Shown here in pieces: positions 1 to 12,901 of a stretch of DNA of 64,000 nt. Under the pieces are notes generated by a model. The model saw only the letters and a list, made by a program, of their open reading frames with translations. It searched no databases and was not told where the DNA came from. Numbering within the stretch: position 1 is the stretch's first letter; each line of letters starts with the position of its first letter. This DNA comes from Breoghania sp. (GTDB lineage: Bacteria; Pseudomonadota; Alphaproteobacteria; Rhizobiales; Stappiaceae), in assembly GCF_030066895.1 (NCBI RefSeq), contig NZ_JASJAV010000019.1, forward strand, positions 160,001 to 224,000, written 5' to 3'. The translations under genes were made by a program, and so were the position numbers.

Positions 1-99
1 GTAGACGATTGACTTGGCCGTCCTCAGATGGTCAGAGAGATCATTCCAAGTTGCACGGTCGCAAGGCCGGCACGCTTTTCGGGGAGCCGACGCCTGCCG

Positions 100-2043
100 A
101 TGCAAATAGGTTTTCATCCCACTCCGGCCACGATCGACCTCGGTAACGAACCGCCTTTGGTTGCCTTCGAGGATCGCAATGGCCCGCCGACCCGGCGCGA
201 GGTTTCGCTGCGCTGGCTGACGGGCACCGCGCTGACGGGCTTTACATCCATTGTTCTCATCGGTGGCGCGCTGACGGCAGCGCTCGACGGTCGGTATACA
301 GTTGAAGCGGCAACGCCGCCGCACGACAGCGCCCAGATCGCGCCGCAGGAAGACAAGGCGGAAAAGGGTGACCGGATGACCGGCGCCGATTCCCAGTTCG
401 CCACCCGCCAGGTCATTCAGGTGAACACCCTCACCCGCGAAGGCGACACCGTCCACATTCAGGCAAAGCCCTATGCGCTGGTGAACGCCACGCTGGAAAC
501 CCGCCGCTCCAACGAGATCGCGGCGAACATTCCGCCGTTCAATCCGCTCAAGCTGGTTTCGGGCAACGACGTTCTGCCCGACCGCAGTGCCAGCGACTCC
601 ATTTATGCCGCGCACGTGGAAGGCGAAGTCACCATTGCCGAACATGACTTTCCGCTGAACGAGGTATCGGTCGATACCCTCGATGCCGCCGACGACGCCG
701 AGATCGAGCGCATCGTTCGCGGTTCCGGCCGCTTCCTGTCCGACGACAAGGTCGAGGTCGCCTCCCTGCCCGTCGTCGATCCGGGCCGGTTCGATTTCGA
801 CCTCGCCCAGCAGAGCGGTCTGTCGAATCTCTCCGTGCGCATCGCGGCGGAAAACGTCTCCTTCGTTTCCAAGACCGACAACAACCAGGCCTATTCGGAC
901 ATGGAGGAGCGAATCGTCCCGATTCGCGAACAGACGTCGCTGAAAACGATCCTCCTCGACAACGAAGCAACCGAGGAAGAGGCGGAGGAAATTTCCGAAC
1001 GCTTCGCCGACGGCTTCAATATCAGCGAGCTTCACCCCGAACAGCGGGTGCGCATCGGCAAGAGCCTGGACGACGTGAACGGCGACATGCGCGTCGAGCG
1101 TGTCTCTCTATATGTCGATCAGGTCCACCAGGGCACGGTCGCCATGTCCGACGAGGGTCGATACGTGGCTGCGGCAGCGCCCACCACCCTAATGCCGGAC
1201 GCCTTCGCCGCCGCCGACCGCATGACGCTCTCCGGTCCGACGCCGTCACTCTACAATTCGCTTTACCAGACCGGCCTCGGCAACGACCTGGCCGAACCGC
1301 TGATCGAGGATCTGGTCCATATCTTCTCTTATGACGTGGACTACAATTCGCGGGTAAAACCGGGCGACCAGCTCGAAGTTTTCTATTCTCTCGACAAGCC
1401 CGGAAACGGCCAGCCGCCGGAGGTGCTCTACACCTCGCTCACAACCGGTAACGAGACGCATCACTTCTACCGCTTCCGCACGCCCGACGACGGCTCCGTC
1501 GATTTCTATGACGAGGACGGACGCAGCGCGAAGAAGTTCCTGACGCGCAAACCGATCGTCGGCGGGCGCGTGAGTTCGCCTTTCGGCAAGCGTCGCCATC
1601 CGATTCTAGGCTATGTGAAGTTCCACACCGGCGTCGACTGGGCAATCTCGCGCGGCACGCCGATCCATGCGACCGGCGACGGCGTCATTGAAAAGGCGGG
1701 CTGGAGTTCCGGCTACGGCCGCTTCACGCTGATCCGTCACGCCAACGGCTACGAGACCGGTTACGGCCACCAGCAGGCGATCGCCAAGGACATCAAGCCG
1801 GGCGTCCATGTCAAGCAGGGCGAGGTGATCGGGTATGTGGGCTCGACCGGCCGCTCCACCGGTCCGCACGTGCACTATGAAGTGCGCATCAACCAGAAGT
1901 TCGTGGATCCCAACCGCATCAAGCTGCCGCGCGGTCGCGTTCTGGAAAGCGACATGCTGGCAAGCTTCGAACGCGAGCGCGACCGCATCGATGCCCTTCT
2001 TGAGCGCGGCGGGAACTTCGCGAACCGGATCGCCTCGCGCTGA
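100..2043 (+). CDS. M23 family metallopeptidase, membrane-anchored
   Basis: Probable peptidoglycan endopeptidase of the LytM/M23 family, cleaving cross-links in the periplasm. Counting from the ATG at 100, a single membrane segment lies near residues 40-62, followed by a long periplasmic region and a C-terminal M23 domain in the last 150 residues. Zinc-ligand motifs HTGVD and HVHYE and the GxVxxAGW-type turn (GVIEKAGW) are visible, so the enzyme looks active. The frame is open upstream to an ATG at 28, but the extra 24 residues do not look conserved and a purine-rich GGGGAG precedes 100, so I prefer 100. It converges with clpB and shares a bidirectional terminator with it. Function by family; substrate inferred. 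Confidence 0.88.
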   Translation: MQIGFHPTPATIDLGNEPPLVAFEDRNGPPTRREVSLRWLTGTALTGFTSIVLIGGALTAALDGRYTVEAATPPHDSAQIAPQEDKAEKGDRMTGADSQFATRQVIQVNTLTREGDTVHIQAKPYALVNATLETRRSNEIAANIPPFNPLKLVSGNDVLPDRSASDSIYAAHVEGEVTIAEHDFPLNEVSVDTLDAADDAEIERIVRGSGRFLSDDKVEVASLPVVDPGRFDFDLAQQSGLSNLSVRIAAENVSFVSKTDNNQAYSDMEERIVPIREQTSLKTILLDNEATEEEAEEISERFADGFNISELHPEQRVRIGKSLDDVNGDMRVERVSLYVDQVHQGTVAMSDEGRYVAAAAPTTLMPDAFAAADRMTLSGPTPSLYNSLYQTGLGNDLAEPLIEDLVHIFSYDVDYNSRVKPGDQLEVFYSLDKPGNGQPPEVLYTSLTTGNETHHFYRFRTPDDGSVDFYDEDGRSAKKFLTRKPIVGGRVSSPFGKRRHPILGYVKFHTGVDWAISRGTPIHATGDGVIEKAGWSSGYGRFTLIRHANGYETGYGHQQAIAKDIKPGVHVKQGEVIGYVGSTGRSTGPHVHYEVRINQKFVDPNRIKLPRGRVLESDMLASFERERDRIDALLERGGNFANRIASR

Positions 2044-2111
2044 GGCGGAACCGTTCGCCTTGCGACCGGTCACACCCGAGCAAGATCCTCATCTTCTGCA
2101 CCGGATATGAA

Positions 2112-2135
2112 AAAGGCGGCCCACAGGCCGCCTTT
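2112..2135. terminator. Bidirectional terminator between M23 gene and clpB
   Basis: Perfect 10-bp stem (AAAGGCGGCC / GGCCGCCTTT) with a 4-nt CACA loop, with T-rich sequence on the right and A-rich on the left. It sits between convergent stop codons and can serve both genes. Confidence 0.8.
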
Positions 2136-2167
2136 CCCGTTTTATTCCGCGATTTATCCGAACAGGC

Positions 2168-4792
<2,625 letters not shown>

Positions 4793-4934
4793 ACCTCCTC
4801 ACCGCAGCGCTACCCGAAGCATGGTCTGCGAAATCGGACAGGCGAGGCCGACAAGGCCCTCGCACGGCTTTTTCTTTCTAGGAAAGCAGCCTTGCCCGTG
4901 TTCGGACAAAGCCGGCTTTCAAGCCGCTGACTGG

Positions 4935-4963
4935 ATATAGTGTTGCAGATTGACAACAAAAAG
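4935..4963 (-). promoter_or_regulatory. Possible sigma-32 type promoter of clpB
   Basis: On the minus strand CTTTTT is followed after 17 nt by CTATAT. The second element matches the alphaproteobacterial RpoH -10 consensus (CTATNT) exactly and the first matches the -35 (CTTGAN) in 3-4 positions. It lies upstream of clpB, a classic heat-shock gene. The match is suggestive only. Confidence 0.35.
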
Positions 4964-5012
4964 GGGAGGCGTGACCTGACGGCGAATAAAGGAAAATTCC
5001 GTACGCCAACGC

Positions 5013-5038
5013 AAAAAACCGCGGACAAAGCCGCGGTT
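5013..5038 (-). terminator. Terminator downstream of DUF4167 gene
   Basis: Perfect 8-bp stem AACCGCGG / CCGCGGTT with a 6-nt loop; on the minus strand it is followed by a run of six T (complement of the A run 5013-5018). It lies 60 bp past the DUF4167 stop. Confidence 0.75.
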
Positions 5039-5097
5039 CTTCATCGTAAGGCCGCCGGTCGAACCGACGCCTTATGGAAGGTTGCAGAGCGGAAGCC

Positions 5098-5844
5098 TCA
5101 GACTTCGCTGGCCTCGGCAGCCGGAGCATCGCTGCTGCCCGCCGCTTCTTGGTCGACCGCATTGGCCGCCGCGCGACGAACGTTGCGACCGCGGGCACCG
5201 CGAGCCCGACGACGCGGACGTGCGGGCTCTTCGCCCTCCTCGCTCGCACCGTTCTCCTCGGCACTCGCCGCTTCCTTGGCGTCTTCCTTGGCAGCGTCTT
5301 CGCCGCTGTACTTGGCAGAAGCCTTGGCCGAACTGCGGGACCTGCGAGGTGCGCGGGCCGGAGCCTTTTCCTTTTCCGCGTCCTTGTCGTCCTTCGCTTC
5401 GCCGTTAACTTCACCGTTGCCGTTCTTGGCATCGATGCCCGGCATGCGGTCAACGAACGGCTGCGGCGCATCTTCCGACATCACGCGCGGCTTGGCGGCA
5501 GTAGGAGGCGTGGCGGCGGCAGGCGTTTCGACCGCCTGATCCTCGTTCATGTCGTCGTCATTGTCGCTCGAGGCACGAGCCTGCGGCGCGGGACCGTTGT
5601 TCTGAGCCTGAGCCGCAGCGACGATGCGCGAATAGTGTTCGGCATGCTGCAGGTAGTTCTCAGCCATGATGCGGTCGCCTGAGACCATCGCATCGCGTGC
5701 GAGCTGCTGATATCTCTCCGCGATGTGCATAGCCGTTCCGCGGATCTTTACGTCCGGACCGTTCGATTCAAACGCCCGGGTCAGCGGATTCGGTCCTTTG
5801 CGACCGCGTCCGCGCAAACGCTTGTTCTGATTGTTTTGTCTCAT
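5098..5844 (-). CDS. DUF4167 domain-containing protein
   Basis: 248-residue protein typical of Hyphomicrobiales. The conserved DUF4167 domain occupies residues 1-80: an Arg/Lys/Gly-rich start (MRQNNQNKRLRGRGRKG) then a helical part containing GTAMHIAERYQQLARDAM and AENYLQHAEHYSRI. The remainder is low-complexity, acidic then Arg-rich (repeated RRxR blocks near the C-terminus), suggesting nucleic-acid contact. Function is unknown; the basic start and the constant linkage to the release-factor genes prmC-prfA hint at a role near RNA or ribosomes, which is inference. Reads intact. Confidence 0.9.
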   Translation of the reverse strand: MRQNNQNKRLRGRGRKGPNPLTRAFESNGPDVKIRGTAMHIAERYQQLARDAMVSGDRIMAENYLQHAEHYSRIVAAAQAQNNGPAPQARASSDNDDDMNEDQAVETPAAATPPTAAKPRVMSEDAPQPFVDRMPGIDAKNGNGEVNGEAKDDKDAEKEKAPARAPRRSRSSAKASAKYSGEDAAKEDAKEAASAEENGASEEGEEPARPRRRARGARGRNVRRAAANAVDQEAAGSSDAPAAEASEV

Positions 5845-6102
5845 ACTGCCGTTATCTCTTCAGAGCGGCTCGCCATGCTCATGCATCGGCTTTTCGACCG
5901 AACCCAAGGGGTGACTCCGGGCATCGGGGACTTCACCCCCCTTGCCGCTAACCAGCGCGCGTGATTGTCCGAGCAATCGGTCCATCTAAAGTATCGGTGG
6001 TCTCTGACATCCCGCTGTCTCGGACAGGCGATGAACGCATCACCGCGGGCCGAATTTAGAATTGAACCGTAGTCCAAGTCCCATTGCGCTACCGGTCTTT
6101 GG

Positions 6103-7062
6103 CTATTCCCCAGCCCGGCTGGCAATGATGCCAAGCGGATCGACCGGCGTCATAGCGCCTCGGCGAGATGACCGTAGCCCCTTCGCATCATAAATCCAAG
6201 TGCAATTTTCAAAGCCGACAACGCGATCACGCTCCGCCAGATCCCGCACGATGTCCAGTTGGTTGAAAGCCGCTTCCCGAAAAATACTGATGACATCTTG
6301 CTCTTGATCGTATCCGATTTCAACGATCACGGCCGCCTTCGTTTCGCGGAGCTTTTCCGCAGAATCCCGAGCAATCACACGATAGGGCGCAAGCCCGTCC
6401 TCGCCGCCGTCGAGAGCCGTGAGCGGATCGTGTTCGCGCACCTCCGGGTCCAGACCGGGAATGATCCCGCTCCGGATATAAGGGGGATTTGAAACGATGA
6501 GATCCCAGCCCCCGCCGACACCCTCCATCCACGACGTGCAAGCGAAATCCATACGGTCTCCGACGCCGCACGCTGCGGCATTTCGCCGCGCAACATGCAA
6601 TGCACCGGGTTGAATATCCGTCGCTAGCCCCCGCGCATTCGGCAATTCCGAGAGAAGCGCGACGAGAATTGCCCCCGTCCCCGTCCCCAGATCAACGATG
6701 TTCAAAGGCCGCTCGCGATCGCCCGTCTCATCGACGAATGCGAGGGCGGCTTCCACCAGCGTCTCGGTATCGGGACGCGGTTCCAGCGTTTCCGGCGAGA
6801 GCTCGAAATTGAGCCCCCAGAAATCCCGGTGGCCGACAATACGCCCCACAGGCTTGCGCTCCAGCCGGGCGGCCAGATGCGCCTCGAGACGCGCCTCTTC
6901 CGCCTCGCTCAAGGGACGAGTTTCTTCAAGCACCAGCCTTTGCGGAGAAAGTCCCGTGACATCGGCGACCAGCAGTCGAGCATCCGTTTCCGGGCTTGCC
7001 AGATCGGCCGCGCGCAAGGCGTCGCGAACCCATCGATAGGCGATCCCGAGCCGCGTGCTCAC
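6103..7062 (-). CDS. prmC: Peptide chain release factor N(5)-glutamine methyltransferase
   Basis: Methylates the Gln of the GGQ motif of release factors using S-adenosylmethionine. The catalytic NPPY motif (IVSNPPYI) and SAM-binding DLGTGTGAI are present, with a helical substrate-binding N-domain in the first 80 residues. The start overlaps the prfA stop by 4 bp, so the enzyme is translationally coupled to its own substrate. At 319 residues it is about 30 longer than usual: after DRVVGFE the tail (to position 6103) does not resemble the family end, which may mean the normal stop was lost or shifted. The catalytic domain is intact. Confidence 0.93.
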   Translation of the reverse strand: MSTRLGIAYRWVRDALRAADLASPETDARLLVADVTGLSPQRLVLEETRPLSEAEEARLEAHLAARLERKPVGRIVGHRDFWGLNFELSPETLEPRPDTETLVEAALAFVDETGDRERPLNIVDLGTGTGAILVALLSELPNARGLATDIQPGALHVARRNAAACGVGDRMDFACTSWMEGVGGGWDLIVSNPPYIRSGIIPGLDPEVREHDPLTALDGGEDGLAPYRVIARDSAEKLRETKAAVIVEIGYDQEQDVISIFREAAFNQLDIVRDLAERDRVVGFENCTWIYDAKGLRSSRRGAMTPVDPLGIIASRAGE

Positions 7063-8138
7063 TGCAACTCGGCCGCATCGGCCGCCAGCAACTGGGCCTG
7101 ATGCTCGGTGATCAGCGGATCGATGACCTCATCCAGCGCTTCGCCGGAAATGACCTGATCGAGCTTGTAGAGCGTCAGGTCGATGCGGTGATCGGTGACG
7201 CGCCCTTGCGGGAAATTGTAGGTGCGGATGCGTTCCGACCGGTCGCCGGAACCAACCTGTCCGCGGCGCGCCTCCGAACGCTCACTGGCCGCCTTTTCGC
7301 GTTCCCTGTCGAGAAGACGGGCGCGCAGAACGGTCATCGCCTTGGCGCGGTTCTGGTGCTGGGACTTCTCGGCCGAGGTGACGACGATCCCCGACGGCAA
7401 GTGCGTGATTCGCACCGCCGAGTCGGTCGTGTTGACGTGCTGTCCGCCTGCCCCGGAAGCGCGCATCGTATCGATGCGGATGTCTTCGGAGCGAATGTGG
7501 ATATCCACCTCCTGCGCCTCAGGCAAAACCGCGACGGTGGCGGCAGACGTATGGATGCGGCCGCCCGATTCGGTCACCGGAACGCGCTGCACCCGATGCA
7601 CACCCGATTCGAACTTGAGTCGAGCGAAAACGCCATTGCCCTCAACGGAGGCGATCGCTTCCTTGTAGCCGCCGACTTCGCCCTCGCTGGCGGACAGGAC
7701 CTCGACCTTCCAGCCCCGCGTTTCGGCATAACGCTGATACATGCGGAAGAGGTCGCCCGCGAAAAGCGCGGCCTCGTCGCCGCCCGTTCCCGCGCGCACT
7801 TCCAGGATGGCACTGCCCGCATCGGCGGCGTCCTTCGGCAGCAAGGCGACCTGTAGGTCCTGCGTCAGCACTTCGACGCGCTCCACCAGTTCCTCGCGCT
7901 CGGCCTCCGCCAGCTCGTGCATTTCCTTGTCGATCCCCGGATCGGCGAGCAGCTCCTCCGCCCCGGCAAGATCGCCCTCGACCTGCCGAAGCTCACGGAT
8001 CATCCCGACGACAGGTTCCAGCTCCGCATAGTCGCGCGACAACCGGACATAGGTCGTGGGATCCGGATTGGACGACATCCGGGCCTCGATTTCGGCAAAA
8101 CGGTCGAGAAGGTGGTCCAGTTTTTCCTGCGCAAGCAT
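7059..8138 (-). CDS. prfA: Peptide chain release factor 1
   Basis: Class I release factor that reads UAA and UAG and triggers peptide hydrolysis on the ribosome. 359 residues, normal length. The GGQ motif is in [18 protein letters not shown] at about residue 229, and the helical N-domain and superdomain are complete. It forms an operon with prmC (4-bp overlap). A working RF1 matters here because many genes in this window carry in-frame UAG or UAA: the factor that would terminate them is intact. Confidence 0.97.
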   Translation of the reverse strand: MLAQEKLDHLLDRFAEIEARMSSNPDPTTYVRLSRDYAELEPVVGMIRELRQVEGDLAGAEELLADPGIDKEMHELAEAEREELVERVEVLTQDLQVALLPKDAADAGSAILEVRAGTGGDEAALFAGDLFRMYQRYAETRGWKVEVLSASEGEVGGYKEAIASVEGNGVFARLKFESGVHRVQRVPVTESGGRIHTSAATVAVLPEAQEVDIHIRSEDIRIDTMRASGAGGQHVNTTDSAVRITHLPSGIVVTSAEKSQHQNRAKAMTVLRARLLDREREKAASERSEARRGQVGSGDRSERIRTYNFPQGRVTDHRIDLTLYKLDQVISGEALDEVIDPLITEHQAQLLAADAAELQ

Positions 8139-8232
8139 CGCGCATCAACTCCAAGGCAAGAGCGAATTCAATTCACGGCCAGGCGAACGGGATCCGCGGG
8201 CACGCCGTCGCACGACATCATGCAGGCGTTCG

Positions 8233-10506
8233 CTACAACAGAACGTTGTTTTCGCTGGCAAAGGCCCGCAGCAGAGCGCGCACGGACCCGGCATCGGGCT
8301 GTCCCGGTTCCAGCCGGGCAAGCAACTGTTCACGCAAGCGGCCAACATCCAGTCCGTGCACCATCGACTTCACGGGTCCGACCGCCGACGGCGACATGGA
8401 TATGGTCTCAAAGCCCAGCGCCAGCAAGGCCATCGCCTCCAGTGGACGTCCCGCAAGCTCGCCGCAAAGACCGACGGGAACGTTTGACACCTTCGCCCGT
8501 TCCACGATCATCTTCAAGGCCCGCAGGAACGCCACGTTGAGCGTATCGAAGCGATCGGCCACCCGCGTATTGCCGCGATCGACCGCGGTGAAGAACTGGA
8601 ACAGATCGTTGGAACCGACCGATGCGAAATCGACCGCCGCAAACAGCTCTTCGAGCTGGAACAGCAGCGAGGGCACCTCGATCATCACGCCGAGCTTGAT
8701 CGTGTCGGGCACCGGCCGCTCGTGGCGGCGCAAGTGGTTGATCTCGCGCTCCACCATCGCCTTGGCTTCCCGGAATTCCGAAACGTCGGACACCATCGGG
8801 AACATCAGCCGCAATTCGCGTCCGCCCGCAGCACTCAACAGCGCGCGAAGCTGGGGGCGCAGCAAACCCGGACGGTCGAGCCCGAGCCGGATCGCCCGCC
8901 AGCCCATCGCCGGATTTTCTTCCTGGATGGAACGCAGATAGGGAAGAACCTTGTCTCCGCCGATATCGAGCGAGCGGAAGGTCACCGGCCGGTCGCCCGC
9001 CGCATCAAGCACGGTGGAATAGAACCGCATCTGCTCCTTCATGCGCGGGAAGGTCGACGCGATCATGAATTGCAGTTCGGTGCGGAAGAGGCCGATCCCC
9101 GTCGCCCCCGATTCGTCCATGTGGGGCAAGTCGACCAGCAGCCCCGCATTGAGCTGCAGCGTGACCGGCTTGCCGTCCTTGGTGACCGACGGCTTGTTGC
9201 GCAACCGGCGATACTGCGCCTGGCGCCGCGCCCGGAACCGGACCTTTTCCGCGTAGGCGTTCTCAACGTCGGAGGGGGGCCGCAGATGAACCTGACCGGT
9301 TTCCCCGTCGACGATGACAGCGTCACCCGCTTCCACCAGCGAGACAATGTCGGAAACCAGTCCGACCGTCGCGATGCCTAGCGCACGCGCAACGATGGAG
9401 ACGTGGCTGGTGGGGCTGCCTTCCTCCAGAACCAGGCCGCGAATGCTGTCGCGGTCATAATCGAGAAGCTCCGCCGCCCCCATGTTGCGGGCAACGATGA
9501 CGGCGTCCGTGGGCAGCTCCTGACCGTTCGGCCCGTGCGGCCGACCCATCAGTTCGCGCAGCAGGCGGTTCGCCAGATCGTCGAAATCGTGCAGCCGTTC
9601 GCGCAAGTAGGGATCGGTCTGGCGCAGCATCCGAGCGCGGTTGTCGCTCTGGACCTTCTCCACCGCAGCCTCGGCCGTCAGACCGTTGCGGATCGCTTCC
9701 TCGATCTTACGAATCCAACCCCGGTCGTAGGCGAACATCCGGTAGGCTTCCAGAACCTCCCGGTATTCGCCTGCCTGAGCGGCGGCATCGCCGTGCGCCA
9801 GCATATGATCGAGCGAGAGCCGCATGCTCTCCACCGCACTCGCCAGCCGGCCCAGTTCGTCCTGAGTGTTTTCCGCGATCAGATTGGTAACGACGACGCG
9901 CGGCTCGTGCAGAATCGCATGGCCGAGGCCGACGCCGTCGCACAGCGCCACGCCTTCCAGATGCAGCGGCCGCGTCAGATCGAGCCGGGCGCCCACATTG
10001 GAGATCGCCTCCAGCTCGCCGGCGGCCAGCATTTCCGCGATCACCATCGCGGTGGTCTGCAGCGCCTCGACCTCGTCTTCCGAATAGGTGCGGTGTGCCT
10101 TGTTCTGAACGACAAGAACGCCAAGCGTGCGCCCTACCCTCAGGATCGGCACGCCGAGGAACGAATGATAGACCTCTTCCCCCGTCTCCGGCCGGTAGGC
10201 AAAGGAGGGGTGAGCCTGAGCATTGGGAAGATTAAGCGGGCGCGCCTCGGCCGCAATCAGACCGACAAGCCCTTCGTTGACGGCGAGACTGGTCTGGTGG
10301 ACGGCGCTGGGATTAAGACCCTCGGTCGCATAAAGCTCCAGCAGGCCGTCGGCGCGCAGAATATAAACCGAACACACCTCCGCAACCACATTGGCCGCAA
10401 TGTGTCTGGCAATCTGATCAAGCCGCTCCTGGGCGCCGCTCGGCACCGCCATGACTTCACGGAGGCGTCGCAGCAGCACGCGCGGACCGGCGGAATTGTC
10501 CCTCAT
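8233..10506 (-). CDS. ptsP: Phosphoenolpyruvate-protein phosphotransferase PtsP (EI-Ntr)
   Basis: First enzyme of the nitrogen phosphotransferase system; transfers phosphate from PEP to NPr in the cytoplasm, a regulatory relay sensing glutamine and 2-oxoglutarate. A GAF sensory domain spans about residues 15-150, then the PEP-utilising domains: phospho-acceptor His in GSPTSHVSIVAR, substrate-barrel motifs FRSLDIGGDK, GVMIEVPS and GSNDLFQF, and the active-site Cys in PVGLCGELAG near the C-terminus. 757 residues, normal length and undamaged. Follows lysC in the same direction with a 109-bp gap, a conserved arrangement. Confidence 0.96.
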   Translation of the reverse strand: MRDNSAGPRVLLRRLREVMAVPSGAQERLDQIARHIAANVVAEVCSVYILRADGLLELYATEGLNPSAVHQTSLAVNEGLVGLIAAEARPLNLPNAQAHPSFAYRPETGEEVYHSFLGVPILRVGRTLGVLVVQNKAHRTYSEDEVEALQTTAMVIAEMLAAGELEAISNVGARLDLTRPLHLEGVALCDGVGLGHAILHEPRVVVTNLIAENTQDELGRLASAVESMRLSLDHMLAHGDAAAQAGEYREVLEAYRMFAYDRGWIRKIEEAIRNGLTAEAAVEKVQSDNRARMLRQTDPYLRERLHDFDDLANRLLRELMGRPHGPNGQELPTDAVIVARNMGAAELLDYDRDSIRGLVLEEGSPTSHVSIVARALGIATVGLVSDIVSLVEAGDAVIVDGETGQVHLRPPSDVENAYAEKVRFRARRQAQYRRLRNKPSVTKDGKPVTLQLNAGLLVDLPHMDESGATGIGLFRTELQFMIASTFPRMKEQMRFYSTVLDAAGDRPVTFRSLDIGGDKVLPYLRSIQEENPAMGWRAIRLGLDRPGLLRPQLRALLSAAGGRELRLMFPMVSDVSEFREAKAMVEREINHLRRHERPVPDTIKLGVMIEVPSLLFQLEELFAAVDFASVGSNDLFQFFTAVDRGNTRVADRFDTLNVAFLRALKMIVERAKVSNVPVGLCGELAGRPLEAMALLALGFETISMSPSAVGPVKSMVHGLDVGRLREQLLARLEPGQPDAGSVRALLRAFASENNVLL

Positions 10507-10615
10507 CCTCCGCCAACTCCCCCTGTCTCGGATCGGCAGTCTAGCGCTCGCCCTTACCGGATCTCCGCAATGAGATCCCGTTCAGCGTTCGACGTGCCGG
10601 CGGGCGGTGGTCCAA

Positions 10616-11866
10616 CTATCCGTCGAGCCCGTATAGCGAATGCAAAGTTCGAACCGCAAGTTCGGTATAGGCGGAATCGATTAGCACGGAAATCTTGATC
10701 TCCGAAGTGGTGATCGCACGAATGTTGATCCCCTTCTCGGCCAAGCCCCTGAAACATTGTGCCGCAACGCCTGCATGGCTTCGCATGCCGACGCCGATCA
10801 CGGAGACCTTCACGACTTCCGTCGCCCCTTCCAGGACGCCGAACTGAAGCGTTGGCCGCCGGTCTTCCAGAACCTGCATTGCGCGGTTGTAATCGCCCTG
10901 CGGGACGGTGAACGTGATGTCCGTCGTCGATCCGTCGGGCGAAATGTTCTGGACGATCATGTCCACGTTGATATTGGCGTCCGACAAGGGCCCGAAGACG
11001 ATGGCCGCCACGCCCGGTTTGTCCGGCACGTTCCGGATCGAAATCTGTGCTTCGTCCTTGGAAAAGGCGATGCCGGTGACGACTTGCTGTTCCACGATCT
11101 CGTCCTCGTCGCAAATAAGAGTGCCCGGGGGCAGGTTGTCGACGCCCACCTGCGGCGCGTCCGGATCATCGAAGGAAGAGCGCACGAAGGCGCGCACGCC
11201 ATGCACCATGGCAAGCTCGACTGACCGCACCTGCAGCACCTTCGCCCCGAGCGATGCCATCTCCAGCATCTCCTCGAACGCGATTCGGTCCAGCCGCTTC
11301 GCCTTCGGCACGATACGCGGGTCGGTCGTATAAACGCCGTCGACGTCGGTATAGATATCACACCGATCAGCCTTGATGGCGGCGGCGACTGCGACAGCGC
11401 TGGTATCCGACCCGCCGCGCCCGAGCGTCGCGATGCGGTTGTCGGGCGACAGCCCCTGGAAACCGGCCACGACCGCAACCTGCTCGATCTCGAGCCGTTC
11501 GATCAGCTTGTCGCCGTCGATTTCCGTGATGCACGCCGCGCCGTGGGCTGAATCCGTGTGGAGCGCGATCTGCCAGCCGAGCCAGGAGCGGGCATCCACG
11601 CCCATGTCCTGCAGCACGATTGCCAGAAGGCCCGCGCTGACCTGCTCGCCGGATGAGACGATCGTGTCGTATTCGCGCGCATCGTGCAGCTTCGACGCCT
11701 CGCGACACAGGGCGACCAGTTCGTTGGTCTCGCCCGCCATGGCGGAGACGACGACGGCGACCTGATTGCCCGCATCGACCTCGCGTTTCACGCGTCGCGC
11801 CACGTTGCGGATGCGGTCGAGATCTGCGACGGACGTGCCGCCGAACTTCATTACCAGTCGGGCCAT
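10616..11866 (-). CDS. lysC: Aspartate kinase
   Basis: Phosphorylates aspartate, the first step to lysine, threonine, methionine and diaminopimelate. The kinase signature MKFGGTSV is at the N-terminus and two C-terminal ACT domains (from about residue 265) give allosteric feedback by lysine and/or threonine. The frame stays open 320 nt further upstream, but the family start is MARLVMKFGGTS, which gives 416 residues, the usual size. It is divergent from ubiG across about 220 bp. Intact. Confidence 0.96.
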   Translation of the reverse strand: MARLVMKFGGTSVADLDRIRNVARRVKREVDAGNQVAVVVSAMAGETNELVALCREASKLHDAREYDTIVSSGEQVSAGLLAIVLQDMGVDARSWLGWQIALHTDSAHGAACITEIDGDKLIERLEIEQVAVVAGFQGLSPDNRIATLGRGGSDTSAVAVAAAIKADRCDIYTDVDGVYTTDPRIVPKAKRLDRIAFEEMLEMASLGAKVLQVRSVELAMVHGVRAFVRSSFDDPDAPQVGVDNLPPGTLICDEDEIVEQQVVTGIAFSKDEAQISIRNVPDKPGVAAIVFGPLSDANINVDMIVQNISPDGSTTDITFTVPQGDYNRAMQVLEDRRPTLQFGVLEGATEVVKVSVIGVGMRSHAGVAAQCFRGLAEKGINIRAITTSEIKISVLIDSAYTELAVRTLHSLYGLDG

Positions 11867-12089
11867 CGGGATCGAATTCTGGAACAAAATACTGATGTCG
11901 CAAACCGCCCCCCAAGCCAAGGCGTACGACAGCTCGTAACGGCGCGTATGCATACATAGAAGCCGGGGAACCTGCAACTGGCCAGAGTAGAAACACCGTG
12001 CGAGAACGAGCCGCGGGCGCTTGACAAGAGCCCGGCGAAGACCCACGAACGAGCGGCCGTTTGGGGCGTGAACGAGGAGATGTCCGGCA

Positions 12090-12830
12090 ATGACGACGAA
12101 GACGACCGTAAACGATCGGGAAATCGCCCGCTTTTCGGCGATGGCCGACGAATGGTGGGATCCGACCGGCAAGTTCCGGCCCTTGCACAAATTCAGCCCC
12201 GTCCGCCTCGGCTACATCAAGGAACACGTGTCCGCCCACTATGGGCGAAACGCGGAAGACCCGAAGGCCTTCAAGGGTCTGCGCTGCCTCGACATCGGCT
12301 GCGGCGGCGGTCTTTTGTGCGAACCTATGACGCGGCTGGGCGCCGAGCTCGTGGGTGTCGACCCCTCCCCCGTCAACATCGAAGTGGCTCGGCTTCATGC
12401 CGAACGCTCCGGCCTCGACATCGACTATCGCGCAACGAGGGCTGAAGACCTTGCCGCGGCGGGCGAGCGTTTCGACTTTGTTTTCAGCATGGAAGTGGTG
12501 GAACATGTCGCCGACGTTCCGGCCTATCTCAGCGCCTGTGCGGAGATGGTGAAGCCGGGCGGATTGATGTTTATCGCGACCATCAACCGCACCCTCAAGG
12601 CCTATGCGCTTGCCATCGTGGCGGCCGAGAGGGTGCTGCGCTGGCTGCCGGCCGGCACCCATTCCTACAAAAAGCTGGTGAAGCCGTCGGAGATCGAGGG
12701 CCCACTGCAGGAATCGGGCATGACGATCATCGAGCGGTGCGGCGTCACCTACAATCCGCTGTTCGACCGCTGGGGCCGCTCGCGCGACATGGACGTCAAC
12801 TACATGATGCTAGCGTCCAGGCCGAAATAG
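12090..12830 (+). CDS. ubiG: Ubiquinone biosynthesis O-methyltransferase UbiG
   Basis: Performs both O-methylations of the ubiquinone ring at the membrane. 246 residues, family length. SAM-binding motif I is [10 protein letters not shown], followed by acidic motif VGVDPS and motif MEVVEH, all standard for UbiG. An alternative frame overlaps the start, but [23 protein letters not shown] is the recognisable family N-terminus. Divergent from lysC; the next gene downstream is the damaged phaC-GNAT chimera on the other strand. Confidence 0.95.
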   Translation: MTTKTTVNDREIARFSAMADEWWDPTGKFRPLHKFSPVRLGYIKEHVSAHYGRNAEDPKAFKGLRCLDIGCGGGLLCEPMTRLGAELVGVDPSPVNIEVARLHAERSGLDIDYRATRAEDLAAAGERFDFVFSMEVVEHVADVPAYLSACAEMVKPGGLMFIATINRTLKAYALAIVAAERVLRWLPAGTHSYKKLVKPSEIEGPLQESGMTIIERCGVTYNPLFDRWGRSRDMDVNYMMLASRPK

Positions 12831-12901
12831 GACGGTCGAAACGGCGCTGCGGGTGGGCTTGCAAGCCCAAAAGACAGGCCGCCGAGCGCCCTCCGCCGCT
12901 C

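Noticed and set aside
5845-6102. 97-codon minus-strand ORF between prmC and DUF4167
   Set aside because: No motif or ribosome-binding site; it overlaps the end of prmC and the start of DUF4167 and is probably just leader sequence.
11867-12190. N-terminal extension of aspartate kinase
   Set aside because: The frame is open but the extra 108 residues do not resemble the family and overlap the ubiG start region; MARLVMKFGGTS is the standard start.
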